A DNA stretch of 64,000 nucleotides from Acidobacteriota bacterium (lineage in GTDB: Bacteria > Acidobacteriota > Terriglobia > Terriglobales > Acidobacteriaceae): positions 1-64,000 of the forward strand of contig JANYDG010000050.1 of assembly GCA_025359885.1 (NCBI GenBank), read 5' to 3'. Of the stretch, positions 51,992 to 61,824 are shown piece after piece. The notes beneath the pieces were generated by a model. That model was not told where the DNA came from, did not search any database, and worked only from the letters and a program-made list of their open reading frames with translations. Each line of letters begins with the position of its first letter. The stretch's first letter is position 1. The position numbers and the translations under genes were made by a program.

Positions 51992-54900
51992 ATGAAAACA
52001 AACAATCGAGGCTTGCTCTTGTGTCGTTTCGGGTTTCTGGCCTTCTTCAGTCTTCTGGCCGCCATGTTCCCGGGCCCGGCCGCGGATGCACAGCTCACCA
52101 CGGCCAAGCTGAGCGGCATTGTGGCCGACAAATCAGGACTGGGAATTCCGGGTGCGGATGTTGCGGTGCATGAGACCCAGACCGGCTACAGGCAAACGGT
52201 CAAGACCGGAACTTCGGGGGAGTATCTGTTTCCAAGCCTTCCGGTAGGAACTTACGAGTTATCGGCTGACATGTCCGGCTTCTCTTCCTATCTGCAGAAA
52301 GGGATTGTTTTGGGCGTCGGCCAGGCAGCGACCACGAACGTGCAACTGCAGGTCGGGTCAGTGTCGGATCGAGTTACCGTAACAGCAGATGCATCGGTGG
52401 TAACAACAGATTCTGCAACCGTTGGCCAACTGATTACGCAGCAGAGCATTTCCGCCATGCCGCTGAACGGACGCAACGTACAGCAACTGGTCTTCCTGAT
52501 TCCGGGAGCCACGAACGTAAGTGCGCAGAATTGTGGAGCCAATTGCGAGGGTGGCACGTTCGCCGGGGAACAGTATGCCAAGGTGAATGGTGGCGGCTCC
52601 AACGGCGTGTCTTATCTTCTGGATGGGGTCGACTTCAACGATCCCTACATCAATGCGAACCTCCCATTTCCCAATCCAGACGCTGTCGAAGAGTTCAATG
52701 TGGACACCAACAACATGAGCGCCGCTTATGGAAACGCGACGGGCGGCATCGTGAACGTAGTGAGCAAATCCGGCACAGACCGAATTCACGGAAGCGCATT
52801 CGAATACCTGCGCAACTATGCGCTCGATGCCCGCAACTACTTTGCGAGTTCGCCCGATCCACTAAAGCAGAACCAATTTGGCGGCAGCTTCGGCGGACCG
52901 ATCCTAAAGGACAAGCTCTTCTACTTTGGGTCGTATCAGGGAACGCGCACCAACACGACGAACAACGGTCAGGTGCAATTCGTCCCGACAGCGGCAGAAC
53001 GCAGCGGAAACTTTTCGGGTCTGCTGCCTTCGACTCAATTGGTCGATCCGCTGAACGGCCAGCCTTTCAAAGGAAATCAAGTTCCCCTTGATCGTCTGAG
53101 CCCGGTAGCGAACTATCTCCTGCAACATATTCCGCTGCCGAACGGACCCGGCCGCCAACTGACGTTTAATGGCTCTCCGCTGGTGCAGCAAACCGATGAG
53201 TATATCGGCAAGGTGGACTATGACATCGGCAAGCACCATATCAGCGGTCGCTACTTCCAGGTTCATTTCACGGTGCCTGTCTTCGCGCCGCCCTCGAGCA
53301 ATATCCTTGAGATCAATACGAATCCTGCGGCCGATCTAACCCTTAGAAACATCGGTGTTGTGGACTTGTACACGATCAGCCCAACGCTCTTCCTGAACAG
53401 TTACTTCGGCTACACCGACCAGATTGGCAAGAGCCTTTCAAACATCCCATTCAATATGCATGACGCGGGCGTTAACGTCGCGCAGCCTCCGAGCACGGGA
53501 GGAGGGGTGGGCCCAGGGATTGACTTCAACATCTCAGGTGGGTTTGCAATCAACGGAAGCCACTATGGAAACTTCACCGGCGGCGATCAGTCGCTGCGCG
53601 AGACAGCTACGCTGATTCGAGGCAAGCACGCGATCCAGTTTGGCGGTGAAGCACTGCGCATTCAAACGCCAATGCAGAATGAATATTCGGAAGATGGCAG
53701 CTTCGGCTTCTCCAATAGTCTCTCGGGGGATAACACGGCCGATTTTCTACTGGGCTCGGTCTCTAGCTTCAGCCAAGGTGGCGGACTCTATTTGAACTTC
53801 ACGGGCATCAACTGGAGCGCATTTGTTCAGGACGACTGGCGGGCGACGCCTCGGTTGACGATCAGTGCTGGCCTGCGGTGGGATCCCTTCTTCCCTTACA
53901 CCGATAGTAAGGGCAGGGTCGCCTGCTTCGCGCCGGGATCTCAATCGACCCGGTTCCCCAATGCGCCCAATGGTCTGCTCTTCGGCGGCAGCAATCACGA
54001 TGCTGGTTGCCCCAAATCGTCGATGAACAGTAACCCTTTCAACGTCGGCCCTCGCGTCGGGTTTGCCTGGCAAGCTACAGCGGATGGCAAGACCAGCGTG
54101 CGTGGGGGCGCCGGGTACTATTACGAATCTCCCAACACCGTAGCCTTTCAAGATGTGGTCGGCATTCCGCCATTTGCGCCCATCGTGAGCCTGACCGACG
54201 TCAGTCTCTCTGATCCTTATGGGAGTGCCGGCATAAGTAATCCGTTTCCGGGAGAGTTCGGACCTTCCAATCCCGGCCCGAACGCCACGTTTCCACAGGA
54301 TATTTCTCTCTATCCCTTCTTTTCGAAGAACTTCCGGCTTCCCGTTGTCTTGACAGAAAATCTGACGCTGGAACGGGGTATTGGGCAGAGTTGGTTGGCT
54401 CGCGCAGCTTACATGGGCAGCGTAGCAAGGCGCCTCAACGGGACCGGCGATCAAGAGGCAGGACTATTGGCAGTGAACCCGGCGGTCTACATTCCCGGCG
54501 CCTCGAATGAAGGTAATACGCAGCAACGGCGCCCCCATCCGAGTTTCGGGCCGGTCTACGAACTGGACTCCGCAGTGCACAGTAATTACAACTCATTGCA
54601 GCTCTCACTCCAGAGGCGCTTTACGCAAGGGTTTGCCATGATGTCGAATTTCACCTGGGCTAAGTCGTTAGGGAACTTTGGGCCAGGCGGCTCAGGCGGA
54701 CATCAGAACCCCACCGGCAGTAACACCTGCACGTGTGGGCGATTCTTTGATTACGGTCCAGATACTGGAGACATCAGCAAGACGTTTAAACTCTCCGGCA
54801 ACTACAGGCCGCCTTCACTTCACCTAAACCGGGCCATTGGAAGCGTGGTCAATGGTTGGGAACTGAGTGGAATTGCAACCGAGCAAACCGGGTTTCCCTT

Positions 54901-55312
54901 TACGATTTATGCGCAGGACGACAATGCGTTCAGTGGAATTGGCAATGATCGTGCCGACCTGACGGTGGCAAGCATCAAGAGCGCCGTACTTAGCAGCGGG
55001 AGGTCGCATTCACAATTGGTCCAGCAGTGGTTCAAGACAAGCGACTTTACTGCAAATGCGATTGGAACCTTCGGGAATTCAGGCAAGAACGCTTTGCGAG
55101 GGCCTCGATACTTTGATACCGATCTTGCCTTGTTGAAAAATACGCCCATCAAAGAGGGAGTTTCGCTGCAATTCAGGGCGGAGTTCTATAACGCTTTCAA
55201 CAACGTAAACTTCGGCATGCCCGATACCGGCTTGACCGATGGAGCTTTTGGGCAGCTGACCTATGCCATGAGCCCAAGGATTCTGCAGCTATCTCTGAAG
55301 GCACTCTTCTAA
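51992..55312 (+). CDS. TonB-dependent outer-membrane receptor with N-terminal regulatory-like domain
   Basis: An 1106-residue receptor that starts at the ATG at 51992 behind AGGAGG. Order: signal peptide (cut near ADAQ, residue 32), a carboxypeptidase-regulatory-like beta-sandwich (KLSGIVADKSGLGIPGADV to VGTYELSADMSGF), a plug-like domain (QSISAMPLNGRNVQQLVFLIPG, NGGGSNGVSYLLDGVDF, GGIVNVVSKSG) and a long beta-barrel ending LQLSLKALF with the usual terminal Phe. This Oar-like type is greatly expanded in acidobacteria and imports oligosaccharides or exports proteins. The neighbours point to glycan uptake. There is no SusD-type partner gene. Confidence 0.92.
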   Translation: MKTNNRGLLLCRFGFLAFFSLLAAMFPGPAADAQLTTAKLSGIVADKSGLGIPGADVAVHETQTGYRQTVKTGTSGEYLFPSLPVGTYELSADMSGFSSYLQKGIVLGVGQAATTNVQLQVGSVSDRVTVTADASVVTTDSATVGQLITQQSISAMPLNGRNVQQLVFLIPGATNVSAQNCGANCEGGTFAGEQYAKVNGGGSNGVSYLLDGVDFNDPYINANLPFPNPDAVEEFNVDTNNMSAAYGNATGGIVNVVSKSGTDRIHGSAFEYLRNYALDARNYFASSPDPLKQNQFGGSFGGPILKDKLFYFGSYQGTRTNTTNNGQVQFVPTAAERSGNFSGLLPSTQLVDPLNGQPFKGNQVPLDRLSPVANYLLQHIPLPNGPGRQLTFNGSPLVQQTDEYIGKVDYDIGKHHISGRYFQVHFTVPVFAPPSSNILEINTNPAADLTLRNIGVVDLYTISPTLFLNSYFGYTDQIGKSLSNIPFNMHDAGVNVAQPPSTGGGVGPGIDFNISGGFAINGSHYGNFTGGDQSLRETATLIRGKHAIQFGGEALRIQTPMQNEYSEDGSFGFSNSLSGDNTADFLLGSVSSFSQGGGLYLNFTGINWSAFVQDDWRATPRLTISAGLRWDPFFPYTDSKGRVACFAPGSQSTRFPNAPNGLLFGGSNHDAGCPKSSMNSNPFNVGPRVGFAWQATADGKTSVRGGAGYYYESPNTVAFQDVVGIPPFAPIVSLTDVSLSDPYGSAGISNPFPGEFGPSNPGPNATFPQDISLYPFFSKNFRLPVVLTENLTLERGIGQSWLARAAYMGSVARRLNGTGDQEAGLLAVNPAVYIPGASNEGNTQQRRPHPSFGPVYELDSAVHSNYNSLQLSLQRRFTQGFAMMSNFTWAKSLGNFGPGGSGGHQNPTGSNTCTCGRFFDYGPDTGDISKTFKLSGNYRPPSLHLNRAIGSVVNGWELSGIATEQTGFPFTIYAQDDNAFSGIGNDRADLTVASIKSAVLSSGRSHSQLVQQWFKTSDFTANAIGTFGNSGKNALRGPRYFDTDLALLKNTPIKEGVSLQFRAEFYNAFNNVNFGMPDTGLTDGAFGQLTYAMSPRILQLSLKALF

Positions 55313-55422
55313 CTCGATCAGAGTGGAGGACGAGGGCAAATTGCAATTTATCGCCAGGAAGCAAGTTCAACAGGCTCCCTTCCTGGCCAGTTCACGCGGG
55401 GATTCATCCGAGGAAGGGAGTT

Positions 55423-56211
55423 ATGTCAGCATCCTATCAATACGCTAGCCCTATCAAGGCAAGTACCATCAAGGTTGAGATTCATGCGACCGGCAAGGCC
55501 GCTGGAGAAGCAGCAGCGCAGGCGGCGGCTGAAGAGCTGCTCAGGCTGGGCCAAACAGGTGACAGCATAGGCGTAATTTTTGCAACCGGCGCATCGCAAC
55601 TGGATACCCTCGAGGCACTGACCTCGATACCGGGTTTGCCATGGAGCCGTGTAAAAGGGTTCCACATGGATGAGTACATCGCACTGGATGAGGACCACAA
55701 AGCATCCTTTCGACGCTACCTTCGCAAAAGACTTACGGGCCGTGTGTCCATGCAGGAGTTTTCCGAGATTAATGGCAACGCCGAGAATCTGGCGGAATTC
55801 GCTGATGAATACATTCGCAAACTAACCCTTGCCGACCCCAAGCTTTGCCTTATGGGGATAGGGGAAAATGGCCACCTCGCGTTCAACGATCCGGCAGAGG
55901 CTGACTTCAACGATCCATTAGCGATCAAGACTGTCACGCTTGACGATGCGTGCCGGCAGCAGCAGGTGGCAGAGGGCTGGTTCGCAAGACGGGAAGAAGT
56001 CCCCGGGCAGGCGCTCACACTAACCATTCCAACCATGTTCCGCGTCCCCAAGCTGATCGTCTCGGTTCCTGGCCATCGCAAGGCGGAGGTAATGCGGCGT
56101 ACTCTTGAAGAACCAATCTCTACTGGTTGCCCGTCGACGATTCTGCGTACGCACCCGGATGTCACGATTTATCTGGATGCCGATTCAGCGGCTCTGCTAC
56201 CGGGTATTTGA
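55423..56211 (+). CDS. nagB: glucosamine-6-phosphate deaminase-family protein
   Basis: A 262-residue protein with NagB features: GVIFATGASQLDTLEAL (substrate phosphate loop), VKGFHMDEYIALDEDHKASF with the catalytic Asp of MDEY, the MGIGENGHLAFNDP motif with the active-site His, and TIPTMFRVPKLIVSVPG. NagB turns glucosamine-6-phosphate into fructose-6-phosphate and ammonia. Within a locus for glycan uptake this suggests an amino-sugar-containing substrate, although close relatives act on other sugar phosphates. It lies 110 bp after the TonB receptor and 50 bp before the oxidoreductase, a probable operon. Confidence 0.88.
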   Translation: MSASYQYASPIKASTIKVEIHATGKAAGEAAAQAAAEELLRLGQTGDSIGVIFATGASQLDTLEALTSIPGLPWSRVKGFHMDEYIALDEDHKASFRRYLRKRLTGRVSMQEFSEINGNAENLAEFADEYIRKLTLADPKLCLMGIGENGHLAFNDPAEADFNDPLAIKTVTLDDACRQQQVAEGWFARREEVPGQALTLTIPTMFRVPKLIVSVPGHRKAEVMRRTLEEPISTGCPSTILRTHPDVTIYLDADSAALLPGI

Positions 56212-56261
56212 ATAGCACTCATGCGAGAGAAATCCAAATAGAGGACTGCGGGGGCAATGCA

Positions 56262-57689
56262 ATGACTGGAGAAACATCTCAGGGCTTAGATCGCCGTACC
56301 TTTGTAAAGCAAGCCGGGGGCCTGGCGATTGCGGCAGGCCTGAGTGCAAAGTCGTATGCCCGTGTCCTTGGCGCGAACGATCGGATCCGCCTTGGCTTGG
56401 TCGGCTGCGGTGGCCGCAGTGAAGGCCACGTGCACATGGCTGCACTCGCCGCTAAGCGAGTGCCCGTTGAAATGGTCGCGGTCTGTGACATCTGGAGCGT
56501 GGCGCGAGAGCATCGGGCCGCTCAGGTCAAGCGCGTCTTCGGGCAGGAGCCACAGTCATACAAGTATTCCGAGGAGATGCTCGAGCGCAAGGACGTCGAC
56601 GGTGTGATGATTGCGACCGGCGATTTCCAGCATGCCAAGCTGTGCGCGGAGGTGGTGCGCGCGGGCAAGGACTGTTACGTAGAGAAGCCCTTTGCTAACG
56701 TGCTTTCGGAAGCCATCGAGACGCGCGACCTGGTCAAGAGCTCCAGTCAGATTGTGCAGATGGGGACCCAGCATCGCAGCCAGCCCTATCCTCTTGCGGT
56801 GCGCGACATCATTCGATCGGGACGCATTGGTGACATTGTTCACATCGAGCAGGAATGGAATGTGAACGAAGAGCGATGGCGTTTCAACGATATGGATACC
56901 GGCCGCAATAAGCAAATGATGATGGATACCAACATGGAGTGGAAGCAGTGGCTCTATGGCAGAAAATCGCAACTGCGAGAAGAGGACACAGACTGGAAGC
57001 GCTGGCTGTTGGGAAAGCCAGATCGGCCATTCGATCCGCATGTCTACCTTGAATTCCGTCTCTATAAGGACTTTTCCTCGGGGATCTTTGATCAATGGCT
57101 CAGCCACGGATGCGACATGGTCCATCTCTGGACAGATCAGGAGTATCCGGAGAGCGTGGTTGCGAACGGTGGAGTCTTTACCTGGAAGGATGGGCGGGAC
57201 AATCCCGACACATGCGTGGCGGCGATCACTTATCCCAAGGGTTTTCTTTACACGTATAAGACGATTTTCGGCAATAGTTATCGCAGCTTCTCCAGGATTC
57301 ATGGCCGAGACGGTACGATCGAAAATTACGGTGGCGAGGGCGCCTCTCTGTTCACGGTGACACGGGAAGGTGGGCGGCATGAATTCGATCCCACCGAGTC
57401 AGGCCCGGTGTATACCAGGACTCCGATTGTCGGTCCGGCGGAGGATCGCGAAGAGATCGTCCGGGTGAAGGGCGCTCCGGAACCGAACTCGCTGGGGCCG
57501 GATGATGACGATGTGGATCATCTGGTGAATTGGCTGAAAGCAATGCAGACGCGCACCCAGCCGAACGCCACTGTCGATCATGGTTTTTCGCACTCATTGG
57601 TGTGTATCATGGCCGCTCAGTCCTATTGGACAGGACGAAAGCTTTACTGGGATTCGAAGAACGAAAAGATCGTGGAGCACCCAGTGTAG
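56262..57689 (+). CDS. Tat-exported Gfo/Idh/MocA-family oxidoreductase
   Basis: A 475-residue protein. The start at 56262 gives a twin-arginine signal (LDRRTFVKQAGGLAIAAGL). Then comes an NAD(P)-binding Rossmann start RIRLGLVGCGGRSEGHVHM and the EKPFANVLSEA motif (EKP Lys) of the family, with the sugar-binding C-terminal domain containing GIFDQWLSHGCDMVHLW. Exported members act on sugars or deglycosylate glycans by an NAD-recycling mechanism (GH109-like) using a bound cofactor. Which reaction applies here is not decidable. It overlaps nothing and follows nagB by 50 bp. Confidence 0.88.
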   Translation: MTGETSQGLDRRTFVKQAGGLAIAAGLSAKSYARVLGANDRIRLGLVGCGGRSEGHVHMAALAAKRVPVEMVAVCDIWSVAREHRAAQVKRVFGQEPQSYKYSEEMLERKDVDGVMIATGDFQHAKLCAEVVRAGKDCYVEKPFANVLSEAIETRDLVKSSSQIVQMGTQHRSQPYPLAVRDIIRSGRIGDIVHIEQEWNVNEERWRFNDMDTGRNKQMMMDTNMEWKQWLYGRKSQLREEDTDWKRWLLGKPDRPFDPHVYLEFRLYKDFSSGIFDQWLSHGCDMVHLWTDQEYPESVVANGGVFTWKDGRDNPDTCVAAITYPKGFLYTYKTIFGNSYRSFSRIHGRDGTIENYGGEGASLFTVTREGGRHEFDPTESGPVYTRTPIVGPAEDREEIVRVKGAPEPNSLGPDDDDVDHLVNWLKAMQTRTQPNATVDHGFSHSLVCIMAAQSYWTGRKLYWDSKNEKIVEHPV

Positions 57690-57802
57690 CGTCGCGAGGG
57701 ACTCACGAGAGCGAACGCGACGCGGCGGGGGTCCGTTGGAATAACAGCGTGATTCTTGCCGAGAAATCAAGAGCCACCAAAAATGGGCGAAGGGTAGAGT
57801 GC

Positions 57803-59758
57803 ATGAAACAAGCGAAGCGTAACGGATTGCTTTCCCTTGGGGTTGTTTTCTCGCTAGCCGCGACATCGATGCATAGCCAGACAACTACCGAAAGCGTGCA
57901 GCCGTTTCTGGCGCACCCTGTGCAGTCGACGGACGTCACTGCCTTTCAGCTAGAGCAATACCTGACGCATAAAATCACATCACTACCTGCTCCGAAGACC
58001 GCAAAGGAATGGGCAGATGAGGAGCAGAAACTGCGCAAGCACATCCTGGAGGATGTAGCATTTCATGGCTGGCCTGACGAATGGGTCCACTCTGCGCCGA
58101 AGTTTGAACAGGTGGGAGCGACTGAATCGAGAGTCGGCTACAGGGTTACCAAGTTTCGCTATGAGATCGTTCCCGGCTTCGATGCGACGGCGATCTTGTA
58201 CGAGCCTGAAAAACTCAGCGGGCGCGCACCCGCCATTCTGAATGTGATTGGCCATGAACCAAAAGGAAACGCTGCGGAGTATGAGCAGAAGCGAAGCATC
58301 AATTTCGCCAAACGGGGCATCATCTCACTGAGTCTGGGATGGGTCGGGTTTGGCGAACTTGCCGTCAAGGGCAATGACCACGATGATGCCGGCGCACTCG
58401 ACATGGTTGGAAGCAACGCCTTGGGCTTCTTTTACCTGGGCATGCGACGCGGCCTAGACTATCTCGCCAGCTTGCCCCAGGTTGATACCACGAGGCTCGG
58501 TGTGTCTGGCCTCTCCGGCGGCGGATGGCAAACCACCGTGCTGAGCGCGACCGATCCGCGTGTCGCGGTGAGCGTGGAAGTCGCGGGGTTTGGGTCGTTT
58601 CCGTTCAACATCACACACCCTCGGGACACGGATGAGATTGAAGAGAATGCGACCGATCTGAACGAGGGCTTCGACTATCCCTTTCTAGTTGGCATGCGTG
58701 CGCCGCGCCCTACGCTGGAGATTCACAATGCCGAGGATGACTGCTGCTTTCGTGCTGCTCTGGTAAAGCCTACGATCTACGATCAGGTGAAGCCCCTCTT
58801 CCAATTGATGGGAAAGCCGGATGCCCTGGCATGGTACGAGAGCAGCGATCCTGGCACACATAACTACCAGTTAGTGAACAGGCTTCATGCATACAGCTTT
58901 TTTGCAGAGCATTTTCAATTGCCGCCGATCACGGAGGAGATACCCAGTTCCACAGAAGTGAAGACTCCCGAGGAACTCGCGGTTGGGGTGCCGACAGACA
59001 ACCTCACGATCAACGGTCTGGCCAGGAGATTGGCCGCCAGTCTCATGAAGCCCGCTATTCCAGCGGAGCTGGGAGCGCGAGCAGAATGGGCTCCTACTCA
59101 GCGGGAGAAGCTCAAGGAAGTCGTACGCTACTCACCCGTCTCCGTTGTGAACGCGCCACGCATCGGCAATACAAAGCGCATGGCCATTCAGACCCTTTCT
59201 TACCGATTTGACTTAAACAATGGACTAAGTGCGACCGGTGTGTGGCTGAAAGCGAACGACGCCGGAGAGGATGCTCCGGCCATCATCCTGCTCAACGATG
59301 CGGGTTATCAGTCGGCCAGCGAGGCAGCTTCGCGGCATGTCAATCACGGGGAACAAGTGCTTGCGCTGGACCTTCTCTTTACTGGATTCACTCGCCCCCA
59401 AACTCCAGATGCAACGGATTGGGAAACGCTTGTTGCCAGTTCCGGGGATCGCCCGCTCGGCCTGGAGGCAGCCCAGTTGATCGGGGTAGCTAACTGGCTT
59501 CGTGGAAGTCATTCCCACCAGAAGATTGAGGTAGAGACCGAGGGTATCCGTTCCGGTGTGATTGCGGCGGTGGCAGCGGCCATGGAGCCGGAGCTATTCT
59601 CCTCGATCACCAGCAGCCATGCGCTCAAGAGTCTTAGCTATCTGGTCGATACGCCCGGAGCCTTCCGGTCCGCAGCAGATCTTTTCTGCCTGGATTTATA
59701 CAAGTTCTTCGATATTGATTCCATCAATGCCATCGCCGCCCCAACCAGCTTCAGGTAA
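57803..59758 (+). CDS. exported alpha/beta hydrolase (acetyl-xylan-esterase/dienelactone-hydrolase-like)
   Basis: A 651-residue protein that starts at the ATG at 57803 (AGGGTAGAG ahead) with a signal peptide (MKQAKRNGLLSLGVVFSLAA, cut near HSQ). The first hydrolase-fold half contains the nucleophile elbow GVSGLSGGGWQT (Gly-x-Ser-Gly-Gly), GHEPKGNAAEYEQKR, an acid candidate in IHNAEDDCCF and His in DPGTHNYQ. The second half (from about residue 420) resembles a degenerate second alpha/beta domain. Proteins of this layout are predicted glycan acetyl esterases in plant-polysaccharide loci. That role is inference. It lies 113 bp after the oxidoreductase on the same strand. Confidence 0.83.
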   Translation: MKQAKRNGLLSLGVVFSLAATSMHSQTTTESVQPFLAHPVQSTDVTAFQLEQYLTHKITSLPAPKTAKEWADEEQKLRKHILEDVAFHGWPDEWVHSAPKFEQVGATESRVGYRVTKFRYEIVPGFDATAILYEPEKLSGRAPAILNVIGHEPKGNAAEYEQKRSINFAKRGIISLSLGWVGFGELAVKGNDHDDAGALDMVGSNALGFFYLGMRRGLDYLASLPQVDTTRLGVSGLSGGGWQTTVLSATDPRVAVSVEVAGFGSFPFNITHPRDTDEIEENATDLNEGFDYPFLVGMRAPRPTLEIHNAEDDCCFRAALVKPTIYDQVKPLFQLMGKPDALAWYESSDPGTHNYQLVNRLHAYSFFAEHFQLPPITEEIPSSTEVKTPEELAVGVPTDNLTINGLARRLAASLMKPAIPAELGARAEWAPTQREKLKEVVRYSPVSVVNAPRIGNTKRMAIQTLSYRFDLNNGLSATGVWLKANDAGEDAPAIILLNDAGYQSASEAASRHVNHGEQVLALDLLFTGFTRPQTPDATDWETLVASSGDRPLGLEAAQLIGVANWLRGSHSHQKIEVETEGIRSGVIAAVAAAMEPELFSSITSSHALKSLSYLVDTPGAFRSAADLFCLDLYKFFDIDSINAIAAPTSFR

Positions 59759-59788
59759 CCAGAACTCGCTGGAATAGGGCCAGGGAAA

Positions 59789-61126
59789 GTGGACGAAAGG
59801 GGTACAGTGGGCGTCTTGCAATCGAAACAAAGGTCGGCAGAGTCGGCAGGCATTGGGCGAGTCCGCTGGTGGATTGTCTGGACGCTCTTTCTCTCAACGG
59901 TGATCAATTACGTCAGCCGTCAAACCTTTTCCGTGTTAGCTCCATTGATTTCCGCTCAGTTTCACCTGTCCCATACCGACCTTGCCAAAATTCTTGGAGC
60001 GTTTCAGGTTTCGTATGCGGTGACCTGGCTTCTCGGCGGTATTTTTCTTGATGCGGTCGGAACGCGCATTGGGCTTGCACTGGCAGTTGTCTTCTGGTCG
60101 GTGGTCAACATGTTCACCGGTTTCGCAACCTCCGTGTTTAGCTTTGCCGCCTTTCGACTGCTGCTCGGGGTCGGTGAAGGCTTCAATTGGCCCGGCGCCA
60201 GCAAAACGGTCGCCGAATGGTTTCCGGGCGAAGAGCGTGGCCTTGCCGTCGCCATCTTCGATAGCGGTTCGAGCGTAGGCGGAGCCCTGGCTGCGATAAC
60301 TATCCCGTTGATCGCCTTGAAATTTGGCTGGCGTGCCGCCTTCTTCTCTTCCGGAGCACTCGGCTTTGTGTGGTTGGTGTTATGGCTGCGCGCGTATCAT
60401 CCGCTCGATCGCCACCCTCGCGTGACACCCGAGGAGCGTTCGTTCATTCACCGAGGCCAGGATGTGCCGGGGGCTTCTCCCGATCAAGGGCTGCAGCGCT
60501 GGTTGCGGCTGCTTCGTAATCGGAACGTCTGGGGCATCGTTCTTGGACGAGCACTTACCGATCCAATCTGGTGGTTCTATGTCTTCTGGTTGCCCCAGTA
60601 TCTCAGTGACGCACGGGGATTCAGTCTTCAACGCATTGCTCTGTTTGCTTGGATGCCATTTATCGCCGCGGATATTGGCAACTTTACCGGGGGCTTCATC
60701 TCCGGCTGGTGCATTCGTCATGGGATGTCTGTCGTTCGAGCTCGCATCTGCGTGTGCGTAGTAAGCTGCCTGCCGATTCTAGCCGGTATCCCGGCCGCCA
60801 GTGTTCACAGCCCCTACGTCGCTCTTGGGTTGATCTGCTTCGCCTTATGGGGCTACGCAAGCTGGTCCACGATGGGCTTGACACTGCCTTCCGATTTGTT
60901 CCCCCAGGACGTTGTGGCAACGGTTACGGGGCTTAGCGGACTGGCCGCAGGTCTGGTAGGATCCGTCTTCACCATCGCTGTGGGAATGGTGGTGGATCGT
61001 TTGGGCTACGGTCCGGCTTTTCTCGTTGCGGGTCTATTGCCGCTCTTTGCGACAGCATCTCTGCTGTTGCTGGTTCGCGCGCCCAGCAACTACGCGGTAA
61101 GCAATCCACTGAAAGAGTCTTTGTGA
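59789..61126 (+). CDS. MFS transporter, ACS (hexuronate/anion:cation symporter)-like
   Basis: A 445-residue, 12-span transporter. It has RWWIVWTLFLSTVINYVSRQTFSVLAPLI in the first span, the loop-2 element FLDAVGTRIGLALAV, RLLLGVGEGFNWPGASKTVAEWFPGEERG and DPIWWFYVFWLPQYLSDARGF, all typical of the ExuT/GudP branch of the anion:cation symporters that carry hexuronates, glucarate or related sugar acids. The start may be GTG 59789 or the in-frame GTG 59807, which has AAAGGGG just ahead. Being 30 bp after the esterase, it is likely co-transcribed and imports the released product across the inner membrane. Confidence 0.87.
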   Translation: MDERGTVGVLQSKQRSAESAGIGRVRWWIVWTLFLSTVINYVSRQTFSVLAPLISAQFHLSHTDLAKILGAFQVSYAVTWLLGGIFLDAVGTRIGLALAVVFWSVVNMFTGFATSVFSFAAFRLLLGVGEGFNWPGASKTVAEWFPGEERGLAVAIFDSGSSVGGALAAITIPLIALKFGWRAAFFSSGALGFVWLVLWLRAYHPLDRHPRVTPEERSFIHRGQDVPGASPDQGLQRWLRLLRNRNVWGIVLGRALTDPIWWFYVFWLPQYLSDARGFSLQRIALFAWMPFIAADIGNFTGGFISGWCIRHGMSVVRARICVCVVSCLPILAGIPAASVHSPYVALGLICFALWGYASWSTMGLTLPSDLFPQDVVATVTGLSGLAAGLVGSVFTIAVGMVVDRLGYGPAFLVAGLLPLFATASLLLLVRAPSNYAVSNPLKESL

Positions 61127-61824
61127 AGAGTCGAGCCTGGATCCTGAGCATTGCCAGTTTGCTCTATACATAAAGGATTCGCGGTGGGACACGATCTCCC
61201 CGATCGCGAAGGAAACGAGCCTGGGCTTGCGCAGCCTGGTCCCAACGAGCGTGAGAACACCTGCTGGCCAGGCAATCGGAAAACTTGACGACATTACGAC
61301 CGAAAATGCCTAATCCGCTGTCATTTAACCCAGAGAAGGCAGCCTGATACGATACTGGCACTTTGGGGGCAACTCTGGGGGCAAGTTCGGAGAGATGAAT
61401 TGCGATTCAAACCTATTTTCGTCGTTTGACACGACTTTTCAGTAGCGTCTCTAACCACAAGATTATCAACAACTTAAAGGCACTCCAGCCCGCGTTTTCA
61501 TTCCAATTCATTCCAATTGGCACGAAGGGATTCGCCTCCAATCGAGGCGCGGGCAAAGCTATTCCGCGACGATCAACGATCCAGTAGCCCCACACCAAGA
61601 CCAAGGTATGCCACGTTTGCGGAAAGGCAGCACTGCACCGGCGTGGAAGGAGTGCCGAATTGTTTGGAAAGTAGAGCTTACGCGACCTTGCAGTTATCGT
61701 TTACCATCAAACGTTACGCTGACGCGCAAGGAGTTTGAAGTGTGCAGAGCCCTCCGTTCTGGTGGAGACCCTCGTACCTTCGTTCTAGCTCGATGTGGCG
61801 GGTAAGCGCACGGAGGAGTTACGA
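61127..61824. other. gene-free stretch before the fucosidase remnant
   Basis: 698 bp with no supported gene. It holds a doubled GGGGGCAA motif (about 61365-61384) and an A+T-rich patch (61390-61520). A 65-codon plus-strand frame (61608-61805) starts MPRLRKGSTAPAWKECRIVW, but I cannot tie it to a family. Composition and the flanking remnants suggest decayed or recently joined DNA. Confidence 0.45.

Noticed and set aside
61608-61805. 65-codon frame starting MPRLRKGST upstream of the fucosidase remnant
   Set aside because: Vaguely like an integrase N-terminus, but too short and without conserved residues to support a call.
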